DNA of 64,000 bases. Source: Pseudomonas sp. NKUCC02_KPG. GTDB taxonomy: Bacteria > Pseudomonadota > Gammaproteobacteria > Pseudomonadales > Pseudomonadaceae. Both the position numbers and the translations under genes were made by a program. The stretch covers positions 273,173 through 337,172 of the forward strand of contig NZ_JAHKRC010000005.1 in assembly GCF_019345465.1 (NCBI RefSeq), written 5' to 3'. Under the pieces are notes generated by a model, which saw nothing but the letters and a program-made list of their open reading frames with translations, made no database searches and had not been told where the DNA came from. Below, piece by piece: positions 18,428 to 26,051 of this stretch. How positions within the stretch are numbered: the stretch's first letter is position 1; every line of letters begins with the position of its first letter.

Positions 18428-19345
18428 ATGGCGTCTTCCCATTCGAGAGACGAACATTATCAAGCCTATCAATTCGAAGACCCCGAACTCGACGCCATCA
18501 TCAACAGTACTGCAACACTTGATATAGACATATTACTCTACGGCGAAACCGGCACTGGCAAGGACACGCTGGCAGAACGGCTACATTCTTTATCCGGACG
18601 CCGAGGTCATTACATTGCAATAAACTGCGCGGCCATCCCCGAAAGCCTGGCTGAGAGCCAGTTGTTCGGCGTCACACACGGGGCATTTACAGGCGCGATG
18701 CAATCACGGGCGGGCTTTATTGAAGCCTCAGATATGGGCACGTTGTATCTCGATGAGATAGACAGTATGCCGCTGATCCTGCAAGCCAAATTATTGCGTG
18801 TACTGGAGACTCGCGGAGTCGAGCGGCTAGGATCGACAAGGTCCATACCCGTAGACATGCGCGTCATAGCCTCGGCTCAATCTTCTTTATCAGAGATGGT
18901 GGAACAAGGTCGTTTCAGAAGGGACCTGTACTACCGTCTCAATGTTGTGAGCTTGCATTTACCGCCTTTACGCGAGCGACGCGAACACATTATTCCCTTG
19001 TTCCTGAATCTGATTCAGCGCGAAGCAAACTACTTCAACTCATCCATACCAGTGCCCAGCACCTCACTGCTTCAACGTGTTGTTTGCCATGACTGGCCTG
19101 GAAATGTCCGGGAATTGAGATCCGTTGCCAAGCGACTGGTACTGGGTTTACCCTCACTTTTGGCATGTACAGGGATCAATAACAATGACGAAAAAACCTT
19201 GAAACTGCGTTTACAGCAAATCGAAAAATTAATCATTCAGGACTCCCTGCGACGTCACCTATATAGCTTGGATGCTGTGGTACTTGAGTTAGGTGTTGCG
19301 AAACGTACGCTTTACCATCGAATGAAACAACTGGACATATCCTGA
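18428..19345 (+). CDS. hrpS: HrpR/HrpS-type sigma-54 enhancer-binding protein
   Basis: 305 residues. There is no receiver domain: the AAA+ core begins almost at once, as in P. syringae HrpR and HrpS. Walker A is GETGTGKD (39-46), the sigma-54 contact loop is GAFTGA (85-90), Walker B is LYLDEID (about 106-112), and arginine-rich FRRDLYYRL follows. The C-terminal helix-turn-helix is LGVAKRTLYHRMKQLD. It should activate the -24/-12 promoter found upstream of hrpL. Only one such gene is present, whereas P. syringae uses an HrpR-HrpS heterohexamer; this protein must act alone or with a partner elsewhere. Local base composition is AT-richer than the flanks. Confidence 0.9.
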   Translation: MASSHSRDEHYQAYQFEDPELDAIINSTATLDIDILLYGETGTGKDTLAERLHSLSGRRGHYIAINCAAIPESLAESQLFGVTHGAFTGAMQSRAGFIEASDMGTLYLDEIDSMPLILQAKLLRVLETRGVERLGSTRSIPVDMRVIASAQSSLSEMVEQGRFRRDLYYRLNVVSLHLPPLRERREHIIPLFLNLIQREANYFNSSIPVPSTSLLQRVVCHDWPGNVRELRSVAKRLVLGLPSLLACTGINNNDEKTLKLRLQQIEKLIIQDSLRRHLYSLDAVVLELGVAKRTLYHRMKQLDIS

Positions 19346-19357
19346 CCTCTATAAATT

Positions 19358-19386
19358 GGAACCGGGCGACTTAATAACCTCACTCA
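19358..19386 (+). promoter_or_regulatory. hrp box (HrpL-type ECF sigma promoter)
   Basis: GGAACC (19358-19363), a 16-nt spacer, then TCACTCA (19380-19386) matches the HrpL promoter consensus GGAACC-N15/16-CCACNNA with one mismatch. It lies 55 nt before the first pilin-region ORF and 12 nt after the hrpS stop, the position of the hrpA operon promoter in P. syringae. Confidence 0.85.
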
Positions 19387-19441
19387 AACAACGAGCCAAC
19401 TTCCTGGTTCAATATCAATATCGGCTTCCAGAGGAATACAT

Positions 19442-19603
19442 ATGCTACCTCTACTCCCCCTGTTGGCACCTATTATTTCACCTGCCGTAAACAAGGCTAT
19501 TGATGCACTCGGTGGTCTTGCGAAAGACGCATTGAACGTCGCGATAACGACTGCGACATCCTCCCTCAACACTCCGCCTTCTACTGAAAAAATCATGTTT
19601 TAA
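19442..19603 (+). CDS. Small 53-residue protein, first gene after the hrp box
   Basis: ATG at 19442 with AGAGGAAT about 5 nt upstream; the stop is at 19601-19603. The product starts with a Pro/Leu-rich hydrophobic stretch (MLPLLPLLAPII), then an amphipathic Ala-rich segment (NKAIDALGGLAKDALNVAI), and ends in a Ser/Thr-rich tail. I do not recognise a family. The position is where P. syringae has the pilin gene hrpA. The next gene also starts with a hydrophobic Pro-Leu-Leu stretch, so both may be secreted early substrates. It could be a pilin, a translocator-like peptide or a leader; the call rests on hrp box, RBS and position. Confidence 0.6.
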   Translation: MLPLLPLLAPIISPAVNKAIDALGGLAKDALNVAITTATSSLNTPPSTEKIMF

Positions 19604-19639
19604 CACTTCCACAAGATAACCAACCACAGGAATATCACT

Positions 19640-19909
19640 ATGTTTTTCCCACTCTTATTTGCGTTGTTCCGCGCAGGCGGTGGCGGTGGCGGTGGCGCCG
19701 AGGGTAATGCCCGCAACGGCGGCTCCCAAGACAAAGACCCCATCAAAGAGCAAGCAGAATTAAACAAGAAACTTGCCTGGGACAGTTACTTAACAAACAA
19801 AGAGAAACTGGAAAATGACGCCCGCGGTGCAAAATCGGCGGGCATCATGGATACCGCCAGTAAGCAGATGAATGCGATGCAATCTGCTGGTAAAGCACTG
19901 AACTATTGA
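19640..19909 (+). CDS. Candidate type III pilin/needle subunit (HrpA-like)
   Basis: 89 residues: a hydrophobic start (MFFPLLFALFRA), a run of seven Gly, then a charged alpha-helical segment and a C-terminus (QMNAMQSAGKALNY) that, like HrpA pilins, is helical, low in charge and ends in Tyr. No cysteine is present. It is the second gene downstream of the hrp box and is followed 7 nt after its stop by a very strong stem-loop, as expected for a transcript needed in great excess. Identity is inferred; a small harpin-like protein is the alternative. Confidence 0.55.
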   Translation: MFFPLLFALFRAGGGGGGGAEGNARNGGSQDKDPIKEQAELNKKLAWDSYLTNKEKLENDARGAKSAGIMDTASKQMNAMQSAGKALNY

Positions 19910-19915
19910 TGCATT

Positions 19916-19950
19916 GGCCAATGCCCCATCTCAATAATGGGGCATTGGCC
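19916..19950 (+). other. Strong intra-operon stem-loop after the pilin candidate
   Basis: A perfect 14-bp stem (GGCCAATGCCCCAT with ATGGGGCATTGGCC) and a 7-nt loop, starting 7 nt after the stop codon at 19909. No T run follows, so it is more likely a 3' end protector or a processing/attenuation site than a full terminator. It separates the pilin-like genes from hrpB and the basal-body genes. Confidence 0.75.
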
Positions 19951-20029
19951 TAAACGACCCGCTCAGACCTTTCTTGCGACACTCACCGATACGTCTCGCA
20001 GACCGAACACGGCACACCTGAGGCTTTAT

Positions 20030-20380
20030 ATGAACGTTAATGCCCCTGACGTTGCCACTCTGGCACCGTCCATGCCCTCTGACACGCCTCATCCACCTGA
20101 GACCGCCGATATAAACTGGTTCAATACCTTGTTGAATACGCCTGCGGCAGAAGCTTCTTACAACAACGGCGCCAACCCGCTCAGCCAGCGCTCGGAATTC
20201 CTGCAAGGCCTCTCGAACAGGGCTGCACAGGCCTTGCAAAAAGTCGGCACCAGTACCGATCCCATCGACATGCTCAAATCAACCCGGGCCATGTCGGCAT
20301 TTCATCTTGAGACCGTATTGAGCGCCAAGATAATCAGCAAAACCTCACAAGCAATCGAAAAACTCACCAATCTGTCTTAG
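20030..20380 (+). CDS. hrpB: Type III inner-rod protein HrpB (SctI)
   Basis: 116 residues from the ATG at 20030. The C-terminal half has the SctI-like helix with SRRA-type spacing (DPIDMLKSTRAMSAFHLETVLSAKIISKTSQAIEKLTNL), which is the conserved part of inner-rod proteins. The family forms the rod joining the export gate to the needle. It lies between the pilin candidates and hrcJ, as hrpB does in P. syringae (about 124 residues there). The 14-nt gap to hrcJ fits an operon. Confidence 0.82.
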   Translation: MNVNAPDVATLAPSMPSDTPHPPETADINWFNTLLNTPAAEASYNNGANPLSQRSEFLQGLSNRAAQALQKVGTSTDPIDMLKSTRAMSAFHLETVLSAKIISKTSQAIEKLTNLS

Positions 20381-20394
20381 ACGGTAACAGCATT

Positions 20395-21165
20395 GTGTCG
20401 CGCCTTATCAAGAGCCTGATGTTTTTGCTCGTAATCTGTTTGGCCGGTTGTGGTGAAAGTGTGGAGCTTCACAGCCAGCTTTCCGAACAGGAAGCCAATG
20501 AAGTCATCGCCGAACTGGCAGACAAACAAGTCCATAGCCAAAAGATCCCTACCAAAAACGGAGTCTCCGTGCGGGTGAGTGCGCAGGATATCAGCCGGGC
20601 TATCAAGACTCTGGCAGCCGCCGGGCTACCCAAGGCAACGCGCTCGACACTGGGACAAATCTTTCGCAAGGAGGGAGTCATTTCTACCCCGCTGGAAGAG
20701 CGTGCCCGCTACATCCACGCCTTGTCACAGGAACTCGAAGCCACGCTGTCAAACATAGAGGGTGTCATCGTTGCGCGTGTGCATGTGGTGCTTCCCGAGC
20801 GCGTAGCCCCGGGCGAGGCAGTTCAGCCCGCGTCGGCTTCGGTCTTCATCAAACATGACTCAAGGCTGGACCCCGACAGCATTCAGTCTCGGGTACGCCG
20901 AATGGTTGCCAGCAGCATTCCGGGCATGGCCACGGCATTAGACAACCCGAACAAAATAACCACGGTATTTGTCCCGTCGACGGCGTTTAAAGACAAGCAG
21001 CAGTTGCTCTTCTTCGGTCCTTTTCTGGTGCCGGAGCAAAACCTGGGGTTCTGGAAAAAAACCTTTGCCGTTGGAGTGTTTGGGCTCCTTCTTGCGATTA
21101 CCGGCCCTGTCATGTGGCTGAAGTCGAGAAATAAAACGCCCCCACCTGAGGAAGGCTCTGCATGA
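20395..21165 (+). CDS. hrcJ: Type III inner-membrane ring lipoprotein HrcJ (SctJ)
   Basis: 256 residues with a GTG start. The lipobox is CLAGCGES, placing the lipidated Cys at residue 19. Two ring-building domains follow (VELHSQLSEQEANEVIAEL and the IEGVIVARVHVVLPER segment), then a C-terminal transmembrane helix (FAVGVFGLLLAITGPVMWL). SctJ forms the inner periplasmic ring of the basal body. Length and motifs are intact, so this component is not damaged. It overlaps hrpD by 4 nt. Confidence 0.93.
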   Translation: MSRLIKSLMFLLVICLAGCGESVELHSQLSEQEANEVIAELADKQVHSQKIPTKNGVSVRVSAQDISRAIKTLAAAGLPKATRSTLGQIFRKEGVISTPLEERARYIHALSQELEATLSNIEGVIVARVHVVLPERVAPGEAVQPASASVFIKHDSRLDPDSIQSRVRRMVASSIPGMATALDNPNKITTVFVPSTAFKDKQQLLFFGPFLVPEQNLGFWKKTFAVGVFGLLLAITGPVMWLKSRNKTPPPEEGSA

Positions 21166-21734
21166 ACGAGGCTGACCTGTGGGCTCAGTGGTGGGCCTTC
21201 CCATGGCGCCAAACGCATCCGGACTGGCGCAACGTTGAAGCTGTTGTTTCTGAGGGTGCGCTAACCCGTAACCGGCACTCGGCCGTGAGCAAGGCTTTTT
21301 CCATTACCCCCTGCCTGCCCTGCGAACCTTCTGCCAGCCTGGTTTATCTGGCATTGGCCCAGCCGTCGCAACACGACTTCATGTTGCAACTGGTCGATCA
21401 TATTTGCCGCCCGCTGCTGCCAAATCAGCTAAACGCGACACAGCGCCTGTGGTGCCAGCGCCTGGCGACAGGCCTGCACACCCAGAGCTGGCTCAAGCCA
21501 GCCGACGACGCGTTGCAGCTGCTGAGGGCTTGGGTTGAGCCGCACGTGTGGCAACGGCTGCGACTGCGCTTTGCGCCCCCAAGGATCATGGCACTGGAGC
21601 AAAAACCACCGTTGGATATCCGCCCGTCCAGGCTTCAGGTGCTTTGGCAAGCCGTGCTCTGGCATGAGCAAACATACCCTCCAGACTCAGGAAACACCGA
21701 GGGCAATCACAATGCTGTCACGACGCACGATTGA
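21162..21734 (+). CDS. hrpD: Type III accessory cytoplasmic protein HrpD (SctK)
   Basis: 190 residues without signal or membrane segment, rich in Trp and Leu. The call is by position between hrcJ and hrpE and by weak resemblance to HrpD/SctK proteins, which connect the C-ring pods to the inner-membrane ring. The stop lies 23 nt inside the hrpE coding sequence. The C-terminus (after about residue 170) is low-complexity and probably not conserved. Confidence 0.75.
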   Translation: MNEADLWAQWWAFPWRQTHPDWRNVEAVVSEGALTRNRHSAVSKAFSITPCLPCEPSASLVYLALAQPSQHDFMLQLVDHICRPLLPNQLNATQRLWCQRLATGLHTQSWLKPADDALQLLRAWVEPHVWQRLRLRFAPPRIMALEQKPPLDIRPSRLQVLWQAVLWHEQTYPPDSGNTEGNHNAVTTHD

Positions 21735-22326
21735 ACTGCGGCCTGGCGCCCCCGGGCTGCCCCAGACACTGATTACCCGCGAAAACCTCATCGACTGCGG
21801 CCAGGTCAATCAAGTCCTTGAACAGGCAAAGGCACAAGCCGAAGAACTGCTGAGTCACGCTCATGCAGCATCCGAGGCCCTGTTGAAAAAAGCCCACGGC
21901 GAATTCTGGCAACAGGCCAATGCCCAGCTCTCGCACTGGCAACTGGAACACCGGGCCTTGTGCCAGGGGATCGAGTCGAGCGCTTCAACAGTGGTCAACC
22001 AAGCCTTGCTTCAATTACTCGATGAGGTGCCACAGCCTGCCCGTATCGCCGCCCTGCTGGCGCATCTGCTGCGCGCTCAATGCCCGCCCGCGAACGCCAC
22101 CTTGCGCTGCCATCCACAGGCCCTTGAACCTGTTCGGCAGTGGCTCGGCACCCGTCCAGACAATCACTGGCAACTACAAACGGATGAACGTCTCGACAGC
22201 AAGGCCCTGGTGCTTGTCACCGCCTGTGAAGACCTGCGCATCGACTGGGCAACTGCAATTAAGGCCTTGTTGATCCCTGCCCCCACCGACGGAACCGATC
22301 ATGGGCAAATCGCCACTGAGTCGTGA
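21712..22326 (+). CDS. hrpE: Type III ATPase stator HrpE (SctL)
   Basis: 204 residues from the ATG at 21712, which lies inside the end of hrpD. The sequence begins LSRRTIELRPGAPGLPQTLITRE and continues into a long Ala/Gln-rich coiled coil (VLEQAKAQAEELLSHAHAASEALL), then a FliH/SctL-like C-terminal domain. SctL binds the ATPase SctN and links it to the C-ring. Here SctN is fused to SctQ (see 26048-27937), so the usual binding target is altered. An hrp box for hrpF overlaps its last codons. Confidence 0.86.
   Translation: MLSRRTIELRPGAPGLPQTLITRENLIDCGQVNQVLEQAKAQAEELLSHAHAASEALLKKAHGEFWQQANAQLSHWQLEHRALCQGIESSASTVVNQALLQLLDEVPQPARIAALLAHLLRAQCPPANATLRCHPQALEPVRQWLGTRPDNHWQLQTDERLDSKALVLVTACEDLRIDWATAIKALLIPAPTDGTDHGQIATES
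22291..22319 (+). promoter_or_regulatory. hrp box upstream of hrpF-hrcC
   Basis: GGAACC (22291-22296), a 16-nt spacer and CCACTGA (22313-22319) match the HrpL promoter consensus at every defined position. It lies within the 3' end of hrpE, 28 nt before the hrpF ATG, and corresponds to the separate hrpC-operon promoter of P. syringae. Confidence 0.9.
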
Positions 22327-22347
22327 ATATTAATGGTTGGAGGAACT

Positions 22348-22566
22348 ATGGCTTCGTTCGAGAGTGTCCAGCGCCGAATTGATACCCGCTTTGCCCAGGC
22401 CCAAAAAAACCTGGATGAAATAGCCTTGAACAATCAGTCCGGTGTCGAAGACATGATGCGGTTCTACGAGGCTTCGCGAAGCATGGCGAGCGCAACGTTC
22501 GCGCTCACCGAGCAAACCCGGTTCAAGCACAGCCTGACCAAAAGCATTATCGATGCCGTGCAGTAA
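22348..22566 (+). CDS. hrpF: HrpF, small type III cytoplasmic protein
   Basis: 72 residues; ATG at 22348 with GGAGGA 4 nt upstream (an in-frame ATG at 22333 lacks this). The protein is small, helical and without signal peptide, similar to HrpF (about 74 residues) of P. syringae, which binds the pilin HrpA and the co-chaperone HrpG. The hrpG gene that should follow is missing: the TAA stop of hrpF overlaps the ATG of hrcC directly. The partner HrpG must therefore be dispensable or encoded elsewhere. Confidence 0.78.
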   Translation: MASFESVQRRIDTRFAQAQKNLDEIALNNQSGVEDMMRFYEASRSMASATFALTEQTRFKHSLTKSIIDAVQ

Positions 22567-24260
22567 TGATGGGGATCAAACGCGCCAGCCAGATCGCACT
22601 GTTGCCGTATCTTTTCATGTTGATGCCACAGGTCATGGCTGCAATCCCCGATGACTGGAAAAAAACGCCCTATGCCCATGAAGCAAACAACCGGGAGTTG
22701 CGCGACTTTATGGCGGACTTCGCCCACACCGTTGGTCTGCAGCTACAGATTGACGGTTCGTTGCAAGGCGTCATCAACGGCAAGCTTCGCGCCGATACGC
22801 TGCAGGGCTTTCTGGACCGGCTGGCTCTGGAGCACCGCTTCCAATGGTTCGTCTACAACAACACGCTCCACATCAGTTCTCTGGACCAGCAAAGCTCTGC
22901 TCGGCTGGAAGTCGCGGACGACACCGTAGCCGACTTGAAAACTGCACTGAGTCAGATAGGGCTGCTGGATGAACGCTTCGGTTGGGGTGAGCTGCCCGAT
23001 ATCGGCGTAGTCCTGGTTTCAGGGCCAAAACGCTACATTGAGCAAATAAGGCAGTTCAGCCGCAAGCGGGCACAAACGACCAACAAACAGGATGTTTTGA
23101 ACTTCACGCTCCAGTTCGCCAACGCTGCGGATCGCCAGATCGACTATCGGGGCGAAAAGCTGACAGTCCCTGGCATTGCCAGCCTGTTGCGCGGGCTGCT
23201 CGATCACAAATCATCAATCCCCTTGGCGCTTGAACCAGCCACCACTCCCCCGCCAGTCAGCCTCGGCTCCACCTTTTCCAATCCCCCCCCGGCCCCTGTG
23301 CCTAAAACTGCCCGGGCAACCACAGGTACAGGCAACATCAGGGTGGAGGCCGATGTGCGCAACAACAGCGTGCTGATCTACGACGCCACAGAGCGACGGG
23401 CGCTGTATCAAACCTTGATCGCCGAGCTCGATGTACCACGCAAACTGGTAGAAATAGACGCTCTGATTCTGGACATCAATCGCACTCAACTCAAAGAGCT
23501 GGGCGTGAACTGGGGGTTTCAGAACAGCCGCTTCCAGGCAGGAGTGGGGAATCTGTCAGGCAACAGCTTTTCGTCTGTCTCCATTGCCCAATTTGATCGC
23601 TTCGTGGCTGATGTGAAGGCCCTGGAGGTGCGCGGCCTGGCGACGGTGGTGTCCAACCCTTCGATCATGACACTGGAGAATCAGCCGGCCGTCATCGACT
23701 TCAATCACACGCAATACATCAGAGCCATCGGTGACAGGGTGGCCAATATCTTGCCGGTTACCACAGGTACCAGCTTCCAGGTCATACCCAGGGTTATCGC
23801 GGCCAATGGGGCCAATCAAATTCACTTGATCATCGACATTGAGGACGGCGCCTTTACCAATACCACCGGGCCTGACTCAACACCGGATGTGCGTAAAGGC
23901 AACGTCAGTACCCAGGCGGTTATCAGCGAACAACAATCCCTGGTCATAGGGGGATTTCATGTCGCGCAAGAGGCCGACAGCCGCAATCAGGTGCCCTGGC
24001 TGGGAAGTATTCCCTGGTTGGGCAAAGCGCTGTTTTCTTCGTCGCAGTCCACTCAAAACCGACGTGAGCGCCTGTTTATCCTGACACCACGGCTGATAGG
24101 CGATCAGACCAACCCTGTACGCTACTTGCCGCAATCGGATCAGGCAGTGCTCGAAGCCGCGCTCAGCCCCCTGGCACGACGTGAAGCGCAGCAGCCCGTG
24201 ATCACTCGCAGCGCCAACAGCTTGCCAATGTCCTGGCTCTGCGCGACCTGGCCTTTTTGA
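22566..24260 (+). CDS. hrcC: Type III outer-membrane secretin HrcC (SctC), C-terminally truncated
   Basis: 564 residues versus about 700 in P. syringae. A signal peptide (cut near VMA-AIPDDW) is followed by N-terminal ring domains and the secretin domain (VVSNPSIMTLENQPAVIDF; VPWLGSIPWLGKALF; RERLFILTPRLIGDQTNPVRYL). Genuine hrcC-like sequence runs to about residue 546 (base 24205). The last 18 codons read through sequence that is hrcU on the other strand. The C-terminal domain that normally binds the pilotin HrpT is gone, and hrpT and hrpV are absent. The secretin core is intact, so a pore may still form, but its targeting is uncertain. The two possible starts (22566 and 22569) are adjacent. 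Confidence 0.9.
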   Translation: MMGIKRASQIALLPYLFMLMPQVMAAIPDDWKKTPYAHEANNRELRDFMADFAHTVGLQLQIDGSLQGVINGKLRADTLQGFLDRLALEHRFQWFVYNNTLHISSLDQQSSARLEVADDTVADLKTALSQIGLLDERFGWGELPDIGVVLVSGPKRYIEQIRQFSRKRAQTTNKQDVLNFTLQFANAADRQIDYRGEKLTVPGIASLLRGLLDHKSSIPLALEPATTPPPVSLGSTFSNPPPAPVPKTARATTGTGNIRVEADVRNNSVLIYDATERRALYQTLIAELDVPRKLVEIDALILDINRTQLKELGVNWGFQNSRFQAGVGNLSGNSFSSVSIAQFDRFVADVKALEVRGLATVVSNPSIMTLENQPAVIDFNHTQYIRAIGDRVANILPVTTGTSFQVIPRVIAANGANQIHLIIDIEDGAFTNTTGPDSTPDVRKGNVSTQAVISEQQSLVIGGFHVAQEADSRNQVPWLGSIPWLGKALFSSSQSTQNRRERLFILTPRLIGDQTNPVRYLPQSDQAVLEAALSPLARREAQQPVITRSANSLPMSWLCATWPF

Positions 24261-24322
24261 CGCTGGTCTTTCAGCTTTTTTTGGCTCGCGTCGAATTTCT
24301 TTTCACCCGAGTCCTCACTCAT
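24140..24322 (-). pseudogene. hrcU: hrcU remnant (SctU export switch, first ~38 codons)
   Basis: The ORF starts at 24322, overlapping the hrcT stop by ATGA, and encodes 60 residues. The first 38 (FDASQKKLKDQRQKGQVAQS and then QDIGKLLAL) are the conserved N-terminus of SctU. From about 24206 the frame continues into the antisense of hrcC and stops. All four membrane helices and the NPTH autocleavage domain are missing, about 90% of a normal 350-residue protein. Intact SctU is essential for export and substrate switching in known systems. The break is the other side of the hrcC truncation, that is, one deletion that also removed hrpT and hrpV. Confidence 0.88.
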
Positions 24323-25116
24323 GGCAGCGGGATCTTGAACAACAGGCCAAGGGAATGCCCAAGATCCCCCAGCCGGCCCATGCGCTCCACAATCAGGTCC
24401 TGCAACTGCGGCAGAAAGAGCAACAGAAAGCACAGCCCGGCCAGGCTCTTGGCGGGCATCGACAACACGAATACCTGCAACTGAGGGCTATAGAGGCTCA
24501 GCAGGGCAACCGCGAATTCAACGATCAGCAGCAGCGCGATAAAAGGGGCGGCATAAAGCACCAAGTGGGTGAAGGTATCGCCCAGCAGCGTTAAATAAAT
24601 GGCAAAGCCATCTGCCCCTGGGGCCGGAAACCAAAGGGTTGGCGGCCAGATCAGGTAACTGTCCCAGATCACCTGGGTCAGGCTGCCCAGGCCCAGGGTC
24701 ACGATCAGCAAAAAAATGCTCAGCTGCTTGAACATATGCCCGATTGGCGTGGCATCCGGCCCCAGTGACGGGTTGAGTTGCCCGCCGATCAAGGCGCCAC
24801 GCTGATTGTCCAGCAAGGCCCCCACCGACTCGAACAACCAGAAGGGCATGGACAGCAGCATCCCCAGCAAAAAACCCAATACCGCTTCTTTAAGCACCAG
24901 CGCGATTATCGCGAGCAGGCTGTAATCCATGCCCGACAGGTTGTGGTGAATACCCGGAGTCGGCATCAGCGCCAATGAAAAAACGATGGCATGACGAGGC
25001 ATCCCTTTCACATGCTGAAAGCAAAATGCCGGGATCAGATAAAAACAGGGGTACAGGCGCGCCATTGCAATGGCGAGGCTGGGCAAGTACTCCAGAAAAG
25101 GTATCTGTGGCGCCAT
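24319..25116 (-). CDS. hrcT: Type III export gate protein HrcT (SctT)
   Basis: 265 residues, normal length, strongly hydrophobic with about six to eight spans. Conserved features include PCFYLIPAF, LLGMLLSMPFWLFESVGALLDNQRG, and LFLPQLQDLIVERMG. SctT forms part of the SctRST export gate in the inner membrane. It is 13 nt after hrcS and overlaps the hrcU start. Intact, unlike its downstream partner hrcU. Confidence 0.94.
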   Translation of the reverse strand: MAPQIPFLEYLPSLAIAMARLYPCFYLIPAFCFQHVKGMPRHAIVFSLALMPTPGIHHNLSGMDYSLLAIIALVLKEAVLGFLLGMLLSMPFWLFESVGALLDNQRGALIGGQLNPSLGPDATPIGHMFKQLSIFLLIVTLGLGSLTQVIWDSYLIWPPTLWFPAPGADGFAIYLTLLGDTFTHLVLYAAPFIALLLIVEFAVALLSLYSPQLQVFVLSMPAKSLAGLCFLLLFLPQLQDLIVERMGRLGDLGHSLGLLFKIPLP

Positions 25117-25129
25117 GACAGAGCTCCAT

Positions 25130-25390
25130 TCACTGCACCGTACGCGCAGCCATGTCGAAGGTAAGATTGGTCAATTGAATCAATTCGACCCCGATCCAGC
25201 GCCCGGTCAGCGCCAGCGTGATTCCCACGGCGACCAGCTTGATACCGAATGGCAATGTCTGGTCCTGTATCTGCATCAGCGCCTGGATCAACGACGTCAG
25301 CACCCCCACCACCACCGCCACAATCAGCGGTGGCGCGGACAGCACCACCACCAGCAACATGCCTTGCTTGAACACTAGAATCGGGTCCAT
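25130..25390 (-). CDS. hrcS: Type III export gate protein HrcS (SctS)
   Basis: 86 residues from the ATG at 25390 (MDPILVFKQGM), the family length; a longer frame upstream would overlap hrcR without reason. Two hydrophobic hairpins, with the conserved TSLIQALMQIQDQTL between them. SctS contributes four copies to the export gate spiral. It starts 7 nt past the hrcR stop. Confidence 0.93.
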   Translation of the reverse strand: MDPILVFKQGMLLVVVLSAPPLIVAVVVGVLTSLIQALMQIQDQTLPFGIKLVAVGITLALTGRWIGVELIQLTNLTFDMAARTVQ

Positions 25391-25397
25391 TGGCGTC

Positions 25398-26051
25398 TCA
25401 CAGATAGGACAGGAAAAGGCTGTCCAGCAGACGTGTCCAGCCCGAGACAAGTACAAACAGCAGGAGCTTGAGCGGCAGTGAAATCGTCATGGGCGAGACC
25501 ATTTGCATGCCGAGGGCAAGCAGCAGGTTCGACACGATCAAGTCGATGACAATGAACGGGATGTAGATCAAAAAACCGATCTCGAACCCCGCCTGCAATT
25601 GCGACAGGACAAAGGCCGGAACCAGCAGAATCAGGTCATCGCGACTGACCTGCTGCGCCATTTCCGGGGGCCACATGCGGGCGGTATTTTCCAGCAGGTG
25701 GGTCAGCACATCGGGGTCGGTGTTGCGCGACATAAACGCCTGCAACGGTTTTACGGCCTGAAGCCCGCTGTCCTGCAAGGCTTGAACACTGCTCAGATCC
25801 ACTGGCGACTGCTTGAGGATCCGGGAAATTTCATAGCCCACGGGCGCCATCACAAACAGCGTTGCGGCAAGCGCAATGCCATAGAGGGCCATGCTCGGTG
25901 GCACCTGCTGCACCCCGATGGCGTTACGGGTAATCATCAACACGATGCAGATTTTCAAGAAGGCCGTGCACACCACCAGCAGCATCGGCATCAATGACAG
26001 CCCCGCGAGAAACAGCGCCAGCAGAAGGGGATCAACCCCTTGAACCGTCAT
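25398..26051 (-). CDS. hrcR: Type III export gate protein HrcR (SctR)
   Basis: 217 residues with about four membrane spans. Signatures are [31 protein letters not shown] near the N-terminus and [32 protein letters not shown] near the C-terminus, both typical of SctR/FliP. Five copies form the core of the export gate. It overlaps the hrcN-hrcQ fusion gene by 4 nt (ATGA), so the fusion is still translationally coupled to the gate genes. Confidence 0.95.
   Translation of the reverse strand: MTVQGVDPLLLALFLAGLSLMPMLLVVCTAFLKICIVLMITRNAIGVQQVPPSMALYGIALAATLFVMAPVGYEISRILKQSPVDLSSVQALQDSGLQAVKPLQAFMSRNTDPDVLTHLLENTARMWPPEMAQQVSRDDLILLVPAFVLSQLQAGFEIGFLIYIPFIVIDLIVSNLLLALGMQMVSPMTISLPLKLLLFVLVSGWTRLLDSLFLSYL

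Noticed and set aside
19384..19596. 70-residue open frame antisense to the 53-residue gene
   Set aside because: It has no ribosome site, and the plus strand has both hrp box and ribosome site.
19640..19909. Harpin (HrpZ) identity for the 89-residue protein
   Set aside because: It is Gly-rich only in a short run, is much shorter than HrpZ, and has a charged helical body; the pilin-type call fits better.
24323..24433. Upstream extension of the hrcU remnant to a 97-residue protein
   Set aside because: The extra N-terminus would lie inside hrcT in another frame; the HrcU homology begins at the ATG at 24322, which overlaps the hrcT stop in the usual way.
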